From Geminicoccaceae bacterium (GTDB lineage Bacteria > Pseudomonadota > Alphaproteobacteria > Geminicoccales > Geminicoccaceae): a stretch of DNA of 64,000 nucleotides. The DNA lies in assembly GCA_025062095.1 (NCBI GenBank), contig JANXAZ010000013.1, forward strand, positions 29,499-93,498, read 5' to 3'. Each line of letters opens with the position of its first letter. Position 1 is the first letter of the stretch. Made by a program: the position numbers and the translations under genes. This document shows positions 25,677 to 34,356 of the stretch, in pieces. The notes under the pieces were generated by a model that saw nothing but the letters and a program-made list of their open reading frames with translations, was not told where the DNA came from and searched no databases.

Positions 25677-28555
25677 GTTCCTTTTCCCGAACGGTCGGCG
25701 AGAACGCGCGACCCGCAGCGTTGCGGGTTCGACGTTCCGCCCCTTTCGCTCCGGAGATGGTTTCGGCGTGGCCGAGGCGAAGGGCCTCCGCACCACGGCC
25801 CGCGAGCCGGCGTCTCCGACCCCGCACCAGGCATCGGCGACCGGGGTCCCGATCCGAGGGGGGCGAAAGCGCGCGCCCGCTCCTCTGCCCCGGGAGCCGG
25901 AGTTCGACCGGGTTCCACGGCGATCGTCGCACAAGCGGTCGACTCCGCGCGCACAGGCACCGGGTGCGACGGAAGACGAGCCGCGTGCGGCGGGCTCGGG
26001 AGCTTTCCGTCGCGAGGACAGCTGGTGCACCGAGCGATGATCGCGTGCGCACCCGACGGTCCCCGGCCTCTTCGGCGCGCGGGAGCCCCGGTTCTCGCAG
26101 CCCTCGCTCGCGTCGTCCGTCTTTCGTGCATCGCTCGTTTCTTCTTCTCCTTCCGGCACGTCCGCGGCCGTACCGATCCGGCACCGCGGATCCGAGCATC
26201 GACGATGCCGCTCGACCGCCGAGCCCGAGCGAGGGCGCATGCGATGCGGATCGTCGCACCCCGGATCGGTCCCGCCTCACACGGCAGTGGAGCACCGGTT
26301 CGCGCCCGCGCTCGTGTTTCCGTTCGTCTTCGAGCCGCCCCGGGGCCGGGGTGCGGCGCACGAGCGCCTGGCACGCGAAACCGGGGGTTCGGACGCCCTT
26401 CCGATTCTGCGAGGCTCCGACCGCCGACGAGCCTCCCGAAGGGCATCCGGCGTGCTCCGCGCAGGCGCACGGTCGCGACGCCCGAGCCCTCGGGCCCGCC
26501 TCCGCCCGGTGGCGCACGCGATGTCCGCATCGCGCGCGGCTCCTCCGAGACCGCCCGAGCCCTTCCCCGCCGGGGAGAGGATACGGGTTCTCTCTCGCGC
26601 CAACTTCGCCGCCTTTCCCGACGGTGCCCCCGCGCTCGCGGGTTCGGCTGAAAAGGCTCGGTTCGGCCGAACGAGAAGTTTCGAGCCGCCCCTTTCCCGC
26701 AGGCGGCGCACCCGTTCCCGCCCCCTAGTCCCCGGAGCTCCCCGGCCGAGGGAGCCGAGATGCACGAGGTCGAGGAGGATCGCACGCCCGGCCGGCTTTC
26801 GTTCCGCTCGTGCGCGGTGCACCGAGCGACGAGAACGAGCTCGCCCCCGCACCTCGCCTTGTGCCGGAACCGAAAAGGGCGCACTCCTGTTCCTGCGCTC
26901 GTTTCTCTCCGTCGATCTCCTCGCTCGGCTCGTAATCGCGTCGAGCGCGCCCGGGGCGGGCCGATCGCGGCAACTCCGCCGCGGAGCCGACGGTCGAGAC
27001 GCCCGGAGCCGCGCGGAGAATCGGGCGGCACGGATCGGGCCGGAACACCCGATGCGCGCCGTTCTCGCGCCGGGGCGCGCGGCCGCGCGGCCTCGCGCCC
27101 CGCGCCTCGCGCGGGGCGTGCTGCGCCCCTTGCGGATCGCCCATGGTCCGCTTCTACCCGATCCGCCCGCCTTGCGGACCTTCCCCGCACTCCGACAGAG
27201 CTTCGCATCGTTTCGGGTTCGCTTCGGGCTTTTTTCGCCGGCCGCGGCACGAGCACCGGCTTTCGCGCGCGTTTTCTGTCGCGTTCTTCTGCGTCGTGCG
27301 CACGACGCACGGATCCGTACTCCGGACGGGGGCGGTCCCTTTCGCTGCGCGCATAGGTGGTGCGGCGGATCCGATGCGCTGCCGCGCGGGCCGGATCCTG
27401 GCCCTCTGCCGATCGCGCGACAGCCGCGACGTCGAACCCCGCTCTTCCGGCTGCCGCGGGTCGTACCGTTCCGCGATAACCCGAGGTCGTGGTGTTCCCG
27501 ACGTTCCCCTCGGCCGTCTTTTCGCTCCGCGCCCGGAACATCCGTCCGGGTCCGGTCGCTGCTTCCGGACGTCCCGCACGGGGCGTCGACCGCGTCTTTT
27601 TCGCGCACGAGGGCCGAGTACGCCGAACTCTCCGCGGCGCGTTCCGGTGCACCGATCCCGGGACGACGTCGCCTTCCGCCTCCGCGCGGGCTCGCGCGCG
27701 AGGCGGCGAAGAGGCGGCGTTCGATCGCGGGTCGCGAGACCCTCGACCGCACCGCGGGCAGCGGTCGGAACCTCGGCGTTCGCGACGCGCGCGTTCCCTT
27801 TTCCCTTGCGCCCGAACACCGCGCCTCGATACGCGCGACCGGCATCCGGCGCGGATCCGCTTTCCCGCGCCCGCAACGGCGAGAGCACGAGCGCGCACCG
27901 CCGAACCCGGACGCTCGCGATACCGTTCCCCCGCGTCGGTCCGGGTCTTCGCTCTCGGGCCCGGCCCGGCACACGGCGCCCGGACTTTCCTGCGCGCCGC
28001 GATCCCGCCCGCACCCTACGCTCGGCGCCGCTCGGCCGTGCGTTTCCGGGTGCGGAGGTGCCGCACACCGAGGCGGGCGAGATCCTGCGGGTGGCTGTCC
28101 CCGTGCCGAGCTCCATCGCTCTGGACCCGGCTGCTCGCGAGCGCCGTCCTTCGCGCGCGGGAACGAGGAGCGCCGGAGCTCTCCAAAGAGGCAAGCGAAG
28201 ACGCGGTGCTCGGCACCGATGCGCGGGAAGCATCGCCCGCGATCGGCATCGATCGTTCGCGGGGGATCGACGTTGCGCGAAGCGCGAGGCGCCCTCGTCG
28301 CGGATCCGAGGCGGAAGCTCGCCTCGAGCCGAAACGCGCACCGGGCGCCGGCCCCGGCGGAGAGCGGGCGTCTTCGCGGCCCATCACCCGGTGCCCCGGG
28401 CCTCGCCCGAAGGCCGCCACTTCCGGCATGCGCGGGTAAGGCTCCTGCGCGCGAGCCCGCCCGGGCCGGACGAGGTCGACTTTTTCCGATCGGCGAGGGG
28501 TCGGCACGCGAGCGGGACCCCCGGCTTTCGCGCGAGCGCCCGGACCCGAGCGCGT
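25677..28555. other. About 2.9 kb without a recognisable gene
   Basis: This is the only long gap in a window otherwise packed with genes. Very long frames are open here on both strands, but all translate to Arg/Pro/Ser/Ala-rich sequence with no domain, no hydrophobic core pattern and third-position GC well below the neighbours (about 78% in 60 codons I counted in one frame). I found no tRNA, RNase P, tmRNA or SRP signature, no terminal repeats, and no transposase remnant. The base composition is odd: stop triplets are scarce on both strands (see findings). A highly structured or non-conserved RNA cannot be excluded by eye. Confidence 0.6.
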
Positions 28556-30424
28556 TCAATCCGGACGCGTCGCCTCCGCCTCGGACCGTTCGCGCAACCA
28601 GGCGCTGCAGGCCTCGAGCGGGAGCGGCGGGCAGCTCGTCGCCGCTTGCACCGCGTGACAGCCGATGTGCTGCAAGAACTCGAGCTGGGCTCGGGTCTCC
28701 ACGCCTTCGGCGACGACGCGGACACCGGCTTCGCGTGCCATGCCGACCACGCTGCGCAAGAAAAAGCCGGCGTTGACGTCTTCGGGCACGTCGCGGAGGA
28801 GTTCGCGGGCGATCTTGAGCGTGCGCAGGGGCACGTCGCGGAGGAGGCGGAGCGAGCCGATGTGCGCTCCGAAACGGTCGACGGCGAGGCGCAGACCTTC
28901 CTGGGCGAGCTGGGTCAGACCGGCACCGCCGGTCTCCAGATCCTCGAAGATCGCGCGCTCCTCGACCTCGAGCTCGAGCGCGGTGCGCGGCAGCCCCGCA
29001 CGCGCGAGCCGAGCACCGACCCGCGCGCCGAGATCGCTCCACGCGAGTTGCCGACGGGGCAAGACCGGCACGCAGAGATGGCAGCATCTCCAGCCGGCGT
29101 CGTGCCACTCGCGCAAGCACCGGCAAGCCTCGTCGATCAACCACTCCGTGATCGGATCGATGAGGCCGCCTTCTTCGGCCACCGCCCGGAAACGATCCGC
29201 CTCGACGATCCCGAGCTCCGGGTGTTGCCACCTGAGGATCGCCGCGATCCCGAGCTCCCCCGGGCACAGCGGTACTTGCGGTTGAAAAAACAGGACGAAC
29301 TCGCCTCGCTCGAAGGCGCGACGCAGGTCGGCCTCGAGAATGGAGCCGCGGCGCATGCGCTGGTCGAGCGTCGGGTCGTGGAAACGACAGCTCCGACCGC
29401 CCTGGGCCTTGACCGCGTACATCGCGGCATCGGCCAGGCGCATCAGCGTATGAGGATCCTGCCCGTCGTTCGGGTAGAGCGCGACGCCGAGGCTGCCACC
29501 GATGCGCACTTCTTTGTTCTCGAAGCGGATCGGCGGCTCCAAGGCGTCGAGGAGCTTGCGCGCGACCGTCGTCGCGCGCTCCGGGCGCGCCAGGTTCTCG
29601 ATCAGGATCGCGAACTCGTCCCCGCCCAGGCGCGCGACGGTGTCGGTCTCTCGGACGCAGCCGCGCAAGCGCTCGGCGACGATGCCGAGCACCCGATCGC
29701 CCGCGGCGTGGCCGAAGGTGTCGTTGACCGCTTTGAACCCGTCGAGGTCGAGGATCATGACGGCCAAAGACGCGCGATGCCGGCGGGCGGCGCCGACGGC
29801 GTGCTCGAGCCGATCCTTGAACAGAGAGCGGTTGGCCAGACCGGTGAGCTCGTCGTACTGGGCGAGATGATCGAGGCGATCGGTGAGCTTTCGGCGCGCG
29901 ATCGCGAAGCGCAGCGAACGTACGAGCCGGCCGACTTCGAGCTCTTCTTTCTCGAGCAGATCACCGATGCCGAGTTCGATGGCCGCGGCGGGATCGACCC
30001 GATCGACGTCCTCGCTCAACAAGACGATCGGGACGCGAATACCGCGGCGCTGGAAGACCCGCACCAGCTCGAGCCCGTCGCGATCGGGCAGGTGCTCGTC
30101 GAGGAGCACGACGTCGAAGCGGCTGGCGGCCAGTCGCCGCAGCGCGGCGTCCGCGCTCGTCGCGCCGTCGACCCGAAACGACGGGCGCTCCGCACGATCG
30201 AGCAAGTCGCGCACGATCTCGCACAGCTCTTCGTCCGCGCTCACCACGAGCACCCGGCAGGAGCCGCTCGAAGCGCCCGAGACCGCGGCCAGGGTCGGAA
30301 ACGCGCCCGCCCGCCGAAGCCCCTCGAGCGGGACGACGGATCCCGCCGCGCGAAACGGCGCGTCCGCTTCTCCGAGGCCCCCGCCGGTGCGCTCTTCGGA
30401 CGTCGTCTCCGGGTCCGTGGCCAT
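28556..30424 (-). CDS. REC-GGDEF-EAL signalling protein with degenerate EAL domain
   Basis: A 622-residue cytoplasmic protein. A receiver-like domain (about 57-175) has the phospho-acceptor Asp109 in FDVVLLDEHLP. A GGDEF diguanylate cyclase domain (about 188-350) has DELTGLANR, intact GGDEF at 267-271 and an intact inhibitory RxxD site (Arg258-Asp261), so c-di-GMP synthesis with product inhibition is likely. The EAL domain (about 365-615) has lost key residues: AAI at 394-396 replaces EAL, VDRFG replaces the DDFG motif, and KIA replaces KID, while AEGVET remains. Phosphodiesterase activity is therefore doubtful. It is transcribed alone from a promoter-like site at 30463-30491. Confidence 0.92.
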   Translation of the reverse strand: MATDPETTSEERTGGGLGEADAPFRAAGSVVPLEGLRRAGAFPTLAAVSGASSGSCRVLVVSADEELCEIVRDLLDRAERPSFRVDGATSADAALRRLAASRFDVVLLDEHLPDRDGLELVRVFQRRGIRVPIVLLSEDVDRVDPAAAIELGIGDLLEKEELEVGRLVRSLRFAIARRKLTDRLDHLAQYDELTGLANRSLFKDRLEHAVGAARRHRASLAVMILDLDGFKAVNDTFGHAAGDRVLGIVAERLRGCVRETDTVARLGGDEFAILIENLARPERATTVARKLLDALEPPIRFENKEVRIGGSLGVALYPNDGQDPHTLMRLADAAMYAVKAQGGRSCRFHDPTLDQRMRRGSILEADLRRAFERGEFVLFFQPQVPLCPGELGIAAILRWQHPELGIVEADRFRAVAEEGGLIDPITEWLIDEACRCLREWHDAGWRCCHLCVPVLPRRQLAWSDLGARVGARLARAGLPRTALELEVEERAIFEDLETGGAGLTQLAQEGLRLAVDRFGAHIGSLRLLRDVPLRTLKIARELLRDVPEDVNAGFFLRSVVGMAREAGVRVVAEGVETRAQLEFLQHIGCHAVQAATSCPPLPLEACSAWLRERSEAEATRPD

Positions 30425-30462
30425 GCTCTGCCTCGCCCGCAAGTTTCTTCGCCCCTGCGCGG

Positions 30463-30491
30463 TTTTAAACAACAGCGCGAGGATTTGTAAA
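30463..30491 (-). promoter_or_regulatory. Sigma-70-type promoter of the GGDEF-EAL gene
   Basis: On the minus strand TTTACA (30491-30486) and TTAAAA (30468-30463) are separated by exactly 17 bases, in an unusually AT-rich patch 39-67 bases before the ATG. This is the clearest promoter-like pair near this gene. Confidence 0.5.
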
Positions 30492-30539
30492 CCTGGGGTC
30501 GAGAGTGTTCGGAGATCTGCGCGGCGAAATTTCGACCGT

Positions 30540-31751
30540 TCAACGGCGCGCCAACGCGGGCGGGAACCGCGCAGGCGCGGGCTCGACCACGACGGGTCCT
30601 TCGCGGCTCGTCTGCAGGATCGCGAGCGCGTGTTCGGCCACCCCTTCCGGGCGCAAGCGGAACGGCCCGAGGACGCCCGGAAAGCCGCGCGGGTCGAGCA
30701 ACGCCTCCTCGGCGAGCGGACGGCCCGCGGCGAGAAGGGTGGCGACGAGGCGCACCCCGTCGAAGGCGAGCGCGGCGAGCGGGACCGGCTCGCGGCCGAA
30801 GGCGGCGCGGAATCGCTCGCGAAAGGCGGCTTCGGCGGTCGGGTCGGGTGCCGCGAAGCGGCCGCCCTCGAGCGCCGGATCGCGCAACACCGCGGGATCG
30901 TCGGCCCAGAGGCGGGTCCCGAGCAGACGCGTGCGCGCCCGGTCCAGGTCGAAGAAAGCGAGCAGCGCCGCCACCTGGCGCAAGCGGAGGCCGCCGTCGG
31001 CGAGGAGAATGGCGTCGAGCTCGGGCGGTCGGCCTTCGCCGCGGCCCCCGTGGCGCTCGAGAAAGGCGCGCACCGCGGCGGTCGGATCGCCGCTCGCCGG
31101 ATAGACGCCGATCGCCTCGGCCGCGGGATCGCCGCGCCCGCCGAGCTCGCGCCGCCAGGCTGCCACCGCGACGGTGCCGTAGGCGTCGGCGGGAGCGAGC
31201 AGGCCCAGCCGCCGCCAGCCCTGTTCGCGCGCGTGCGCGAGGATGCGGGCGATCTGCTCTTCGGGCCGGAACCCGAGCACGAACACGCCGTTGCCGGCCA
31301 CGGCGGCGTCGTTCGAAAAGGACAAAACGAGCGCACCGCGCTCGCGGGCCAACGGGGCCACCGCGCTCGTGGAGGCGGCGAAGAGCGGGCCGAGCACGAG
31401 TTCGGCGCCGGCCGCGAGCGCATCCGCCGCCGCGCGCTTGGCGGTCTGCGGATCGCTCGCCGTGTCCCGGGGCAGCAAGAGCAGATCCGACGCGTCGCTT
31501 TCGAACAGAGCGAGATGGGCGGCGTCCAGCATGTCCTGCCCGATCGGCGCGGCGTTGCCCGACAGCGGCAACAAAAGCGCCACCTTGCGCGGCCCCTCGA
31601 CCACCGGCGGCGGCAGCAGCGGCTGCACCTTGGGCTCCGGGGGGCGCGGCGGTTGCGGCGGTGCCGTGGGCGTGGTCTGCTTCGCCGGCACGCAACCGAC
31701 GAGCAACAGGAGCGTGAGGACCACCAGTCGGGAAAGGCGGGCGGGAGACAT
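30540..31751 (-). CDS. Penicillin-binding protein activator (LpoA/LppC-like) lipoprotein
   Basis: A 403-residue lipoprotein. The signal peptide ends in the lipobox LVGC with Cys20, followed by a Pro-rich linker and then a periplasmic-binding-protein fold: KVALLLPLSGNAAPIGQDMLDAAHLALFE, GAELVLGPLFAASTSAVAPLARERGALVLSFSNDAAVAGNGVFVLGFRPEEQIARILAHA, and ALAFDGVRLVATLLA. The fold is shared with LpoA, which activates PBP1A in gamma-proteobacteria, and with LivJ-type receptors. The divergent pairing with rsmI is typical of this family in alphaproteobacteria. Its ATG overlaps the rsmI ATG on the opposite strand. Confidence 0.88.
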   Translation of the reverse strand: MSPARLSRLVVLTLLLLVGCVPAKQTTPTAPPQPPRPPEPKVQPLLPPPVVEGPRKVALLLPLSGNAAPIGQDMLDAAHLALFESDASDLLLLPRDTASDPQTAKRAAADALAAGAELVLGPLFAASTSAVAPLARERGALVLSFSNDAAVAGNGVFVLGFRPEEQIARILAHAREQGWRRLGLLAPADAYGTVAVAAWRRELGGRGDPAAEAIGVYPASGDPTAAVRAFLERHGGRGEGRPPELDAILLADGGLRLRQVAALLAFFDLDRARTRLLGTRLWADDPAVLRDPALEGGRFAAPDPTAEAAFRERFRAAFGREPVPLAALAFDGVRLVATLLAAGRPLAEEALLDPRGFPGVLGPFRLRPEGVAEHALAILQTSREGPVVVEPAPARFPPALARR

Positions 31752-32670
31752 GGGCGGAGCCGCTCTGCGCAGCCGGGCACCGGCCGCCGAAGAGGGCTCT
31801 ACCGGAGCCGCCGCCCCCCGTAAACTCGCCCCCGGTCTTTATGTGGTCGCCACCCCGATCGGCAATCTCGGCGACCTCAGCCCGCGCGCTCTCGAAACGC
31901 TCGCCGCCGCGGATGCGGTGGTGTGCGAGGACAGCCGGATCACGGGGGCGTTGTTGCACCGGTTCGGGCTCGACAAGCCGCTCGTCGTCTACAACGACCA
32001 CTCCGCTCCGCGCGTGCGGCCGCAGTTGATCGCGCGGCTCGCGCAGGGCGCCGCGCTCGCGCTCGTGAGCGACGCCGGGACGCCGGCGATCAGCGATCCC
32101 GGCTATCGCTTGGTCAAGGAAGCCCACGAGGCGGGCATCCCGGTGCGCTGCGTGCCGGGGCCTTCGGCGCCGATCGCCGCGCTCTCGATCGCCGGCTTGC
32201 CGACCGATCGCTTCCTGTTCGCCGGATTCCTTCCGCCCCGGCGAGAAGCGCGTCGACGCGAGCTCGCCGCGCTCGGAGCGATCCCGGTCACCCTCGTCCT
32301 GCTCGAGCGCGGGAGCCGTCTGCCCGAGCTCCTCGCCGATGCGGCCGAACTCCTCGGACCGCGCACGGCCGTCGTCGCCCGCGAACTCACCAAGATCCAC
32401 GAAGAGGTCCGCCGCGGCACGCTCGCCGACCTCGCCGCCGTCTATCGAACCGGCCCGCCGCCCCGGGGCGAAATCGTGGTCCTTCTCGGACCGCCGGAGC
32501 GGGACGCGCAGGAGGCCTCGGAAGCGGCGATCGATGCCGCGCTCCTCGAGGCCGCCGCGCGCCTGCCCCCGGGTCGCGCGGCGCGCGAGGTGGCCGCCGC
32601 CACCGGCCGCAAGGCCGAGGAGCTCTACCGGCGGCTGCAGCGGCTGCGGGCCGAGCGCACCGAGGGCTGA
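31750..32670 (+). CDS. rsmI: 16S rRNA (cytidine-1402 2'-O)-methyltransferase
   Basis: A 306-residue SAM-dependent methyltransferase that modifies C1402 in the decoding centre of 16S rRNA. Family motifs are LYVVATPIGNLGDLSPRALETLAAADAVVCEDSRITGALL, VSDAGTPAISDPGYRLV, VPGPSAPIAALSIAGLPTDRFLFAGFLPPR, and ARELTKIHEEVRRGTLADL. The C-terminal part (EVAAATGRKAEELYRRLQRL) is the usual helical tail. ATG 31750 gives a ~28-residue N-terminal extension before the family start. No better start exists, because the frame between carries no other ATG/GTG. Confidence 0.95.
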   Translation: MGGAALRSRAPAAEEGSTGAAAPRKLAPGLYVVATPIGNLGDLSPRALETLAAADAVVCEDSRITGALLHRFGLDKPLVVYNDHSAPRVRPQLIARLAQGAALALVSDAGTPAISDPGYRLVKEAHEAGIPVRCVPGPSAPIAALSIAGLPTDRFLFAGFLPPRREARRRELAALGAIPVTLVLLERGSRLPELLADAAELLGPRTAVVARELTKIHEEVRRGTLADLAAVYRTGPPPRGEIVVLLGPPERDAQEASEAAIDAALLEAAARLPPGRAAREVAAATGRKAEELYRRLQRLRAERTEG

Positions 32671-32682
32671 GCCCTCGTCTTT

Positions 32683-33777
32683 TCAGCGCCCGCGGTGCGG
32701 AACGACCACGCCGAGCCGCGCGAGAAGCTTGCGGGTGAGCGTGGGAACGGGGACTGCGCTCAGAGCTTCCGGGGCGAGCCAGAGGCCGGAAGCAGCGACC
32801 CCGGCGGTGCCCCGGGCCAGACGAACCCGCAGCTCGAAATGGGTGAACCGGTGGCGAACTTCGCCGGGAAGCGGCTCCCAAGGCCCGGGCGCGGGGGCGT
32901 GCGCGAGATGCTCGTCGAGCGATCGCTCCTCTCCCCAAGGAGAGCTGGGAAGTTCGATCATGCCGCCCAAGGGGACGTCGTCGGGCCGGCGCCGGAAGAG
33001 GATCGCTCCGTCGGCGCGACGCAGAAAGAAGGCCATGGTCGAGCGGACCGGTACGGCGCGGCGCGAGGGGCGCGCCGGAATGTCCCGGGCCCGGCCGCTC
33101 CCGGCGGCGCGGCAGTAGGCGCGCACCGGACAGCACGAGCAGGAAGGTGCCCGCGGACGGCAGACGAGCGCGCCGAGCTCCATGAGCGCTTGCGCGACGT
33201 CACCCGGACGCTCGCCGTGCGCGAGCGGTGCGAGCCCTGCGGCCACCGGCGCTCGCACCCGATCCGCGGGCAGGGCCAGTCCGAGAAGGCGCGCCCCGAC
33301 CCGCGCGACGTTCCCATCGACCGGAAGAACCGGACGATCGAAGGCGATCGCGGCGACGGCGGCGGCCGTGTAGGCTCCGAGTCCGGGAAGCGCACGAAGC
33401 GCGTCGAGGGAGTCGGGGACGCGCCCGTCGTGCTCGGCGACGAGCCTCTGCGCGCAGGCGTGCAAGGACCGCGCGCGTCGATAATAGCCGAGCCCCTGCC
33501 AGGCCACGAGGACCTCCTCGAGCGAACTCCCGGCGAGCGCCGCCGGGGTGGGAAAGCGCTGGACGAAAAGCGGGAAGCGCCGCGCGACGGTGGCGGCCGT
33601 GGTCTGTTGGAGCATGACCTCGCTCACGAGCACCGCCCAGGGATCGGGTCGGACACCCGGTGGAGCCCGCCAGGGGAGCGCGCGTCGGGTGGCGTCGTAC
33701 CAGGCGAGCAGGGCGCTGCGCATCCGGGCCGCGCTCTCGGCGTCGCGATCGCCGCGTGGTCCGATTTCGGCGGTCAT
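32683..33777 (-). CDS. mutY: Adenine DNA glycosylase MutY
   Basis: A 364-residue glycosylase that removes adenine mispaired with 8-oxoguanine. The catalytic domain shows PWAVLVSEVMLQQTTAATV (with the catalytic Glu), the helix-hairpin-helix ALPGLGAYTAAAVAAIAF and PVDGNVARV with the catalytic Asp. The [4Fe-4S] loop is CRPRAPSCSCCPVRAYC with C-x6-C-x2-C-x5-C spacing. The C-terminal NUDIX-like domain (MAFFLRRADGAILFRRRP ... HRFTHFELRVRLARG) recognises 8-oxoG. It is divergent from the DUF721 gene, matching the alphaproteobacterial mutY-DUF721-dsbA-smc order. Confidence 0.95.
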   Translation of the reverse strand: MTAEIGPRGDRDAESAARMRSALLAWYDATRRALPWRAPPGVRPDPWAVLVSEVMLQQTTAATVARRFPLFVQRFPTPAALAGSSLEEVLVAWQGLGYYRRARSLHACAQRLVAEHDGRVPDSLDALRALPGLGAYTAAAVAAIAFDRPVLPVDGNVARVGARLLGLALPADRVRAPVAAGLAPLAHGERPGDVAQALMELGALVCRPRAPSCSCCPVRAYCRAAGSGRARDIPARPSRRAVPVRSTMAFFLRRADGAILFRRRPDDVPLGGMIELPSSPWGEERSLDEHLAHAPAPGPWEPLPGEVRHRFTHFELRVRLARGTAGVAASGLWLAPEALSAVPVPTLTRKLLARLGVVVPHRGR

Positions 33778-33837
33778 GGTAGGCTGCGTGCGAGGAGGCG
33801 AAGAGGTCGGGACGAGAGCTAGCGCTCCGAGGAACGC

Positions 33838-34356
33838 GTGAGAACGGTGGCTCCGGAGACGGAAGGTGCGTCGCGGCGATCCGCCTCGATGCGGATCGGG
33901 ACCCTGATCCTCGGGCTCTTGCCGCCCGAAGCGCGTCGGCGCGGTCTGGCGGCCGCGGCGTTGCTCGCCGACTGGCCGACAATCGTCGGGCCCGAGCTCG
34001 CCTCTCGATGCAAGCCCGCGGGCCTGCGGTTTCCGCCCGGCGGCCGCGGTGGCGGGGTGCTCGAGCTGTGGACGAGCGGGGCGCACGCGCTCGAGCTGCA
34101 GCACACGACTCCTCCCCTCCTCGAACGGATCAACGGCTATCTGGGGTTCCGCGCGGTGAGCCGGATCCTCGTCCGCCAGCGGCCCCTCGATGCGACCGGC
34201 GCCGAGGAGGCGGATCCCGCACCCCCGGCGCATCCGGAACACGAAACCGCGATCGCCGCGGCCACCTCGTGCATACCTCACGAGGAGCTGCGGACCGCGC
34301 TCGCCGGTCTCGGGCGCCGGCTCCTCGCGCGCGAGCGGCGGCGGGAACGACGATGA
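33838..34356 (+). CDS. DUF721 / DciA-like protein
   Basis: A 172-residue protein with a DUF721 core (LLADWPTIVGPELASRCKPAGLRFP, then GVLELWTSGAHALELQHTTPPLLERINGYLGFRAVSRILVRQRPL). DciA proteins load the replicative helicase DnaB in bacteria lacking DnaC/DnaI, so a role at replication initiation is a family-based inference. The GTG start at 33838 has GAGGA just upstream. The C-terminal ~45 residues are acidic then basic and not conserved. It overlaps the next gene by ATGA. Confidence 0.85.
   Translation: MRTVAPETEGASRRSASMRIGTLILGLLPPEARRRGLAAAALLADWPTIVGPELASRCKPAGLRFPPGGRGGGVLELWTSGAHALELQHTTPPLLERINGYLGFRAVSRILVRQRPLDATGAEEADPAPPAHPEHETAIAAATSCIPHEELRTALAGLGRRLLARERRRERR

Noticed and set aside
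27221..27236. A T-run (six Ts at about 27231) as a terminator inside the gap
   Set aside because: No GC-rich inverted repeat precedes it.
26239..28776. An 845-codon plus-strand frame in the 2.9-kb gap
   Set aside because: The composition is Arg/Pro/Ser/Ala without hydrophobic pattern or domain; third-position GC is too low for this genome; it also runs into a real minus-strand gene. The openness is explained by general stop depletion.
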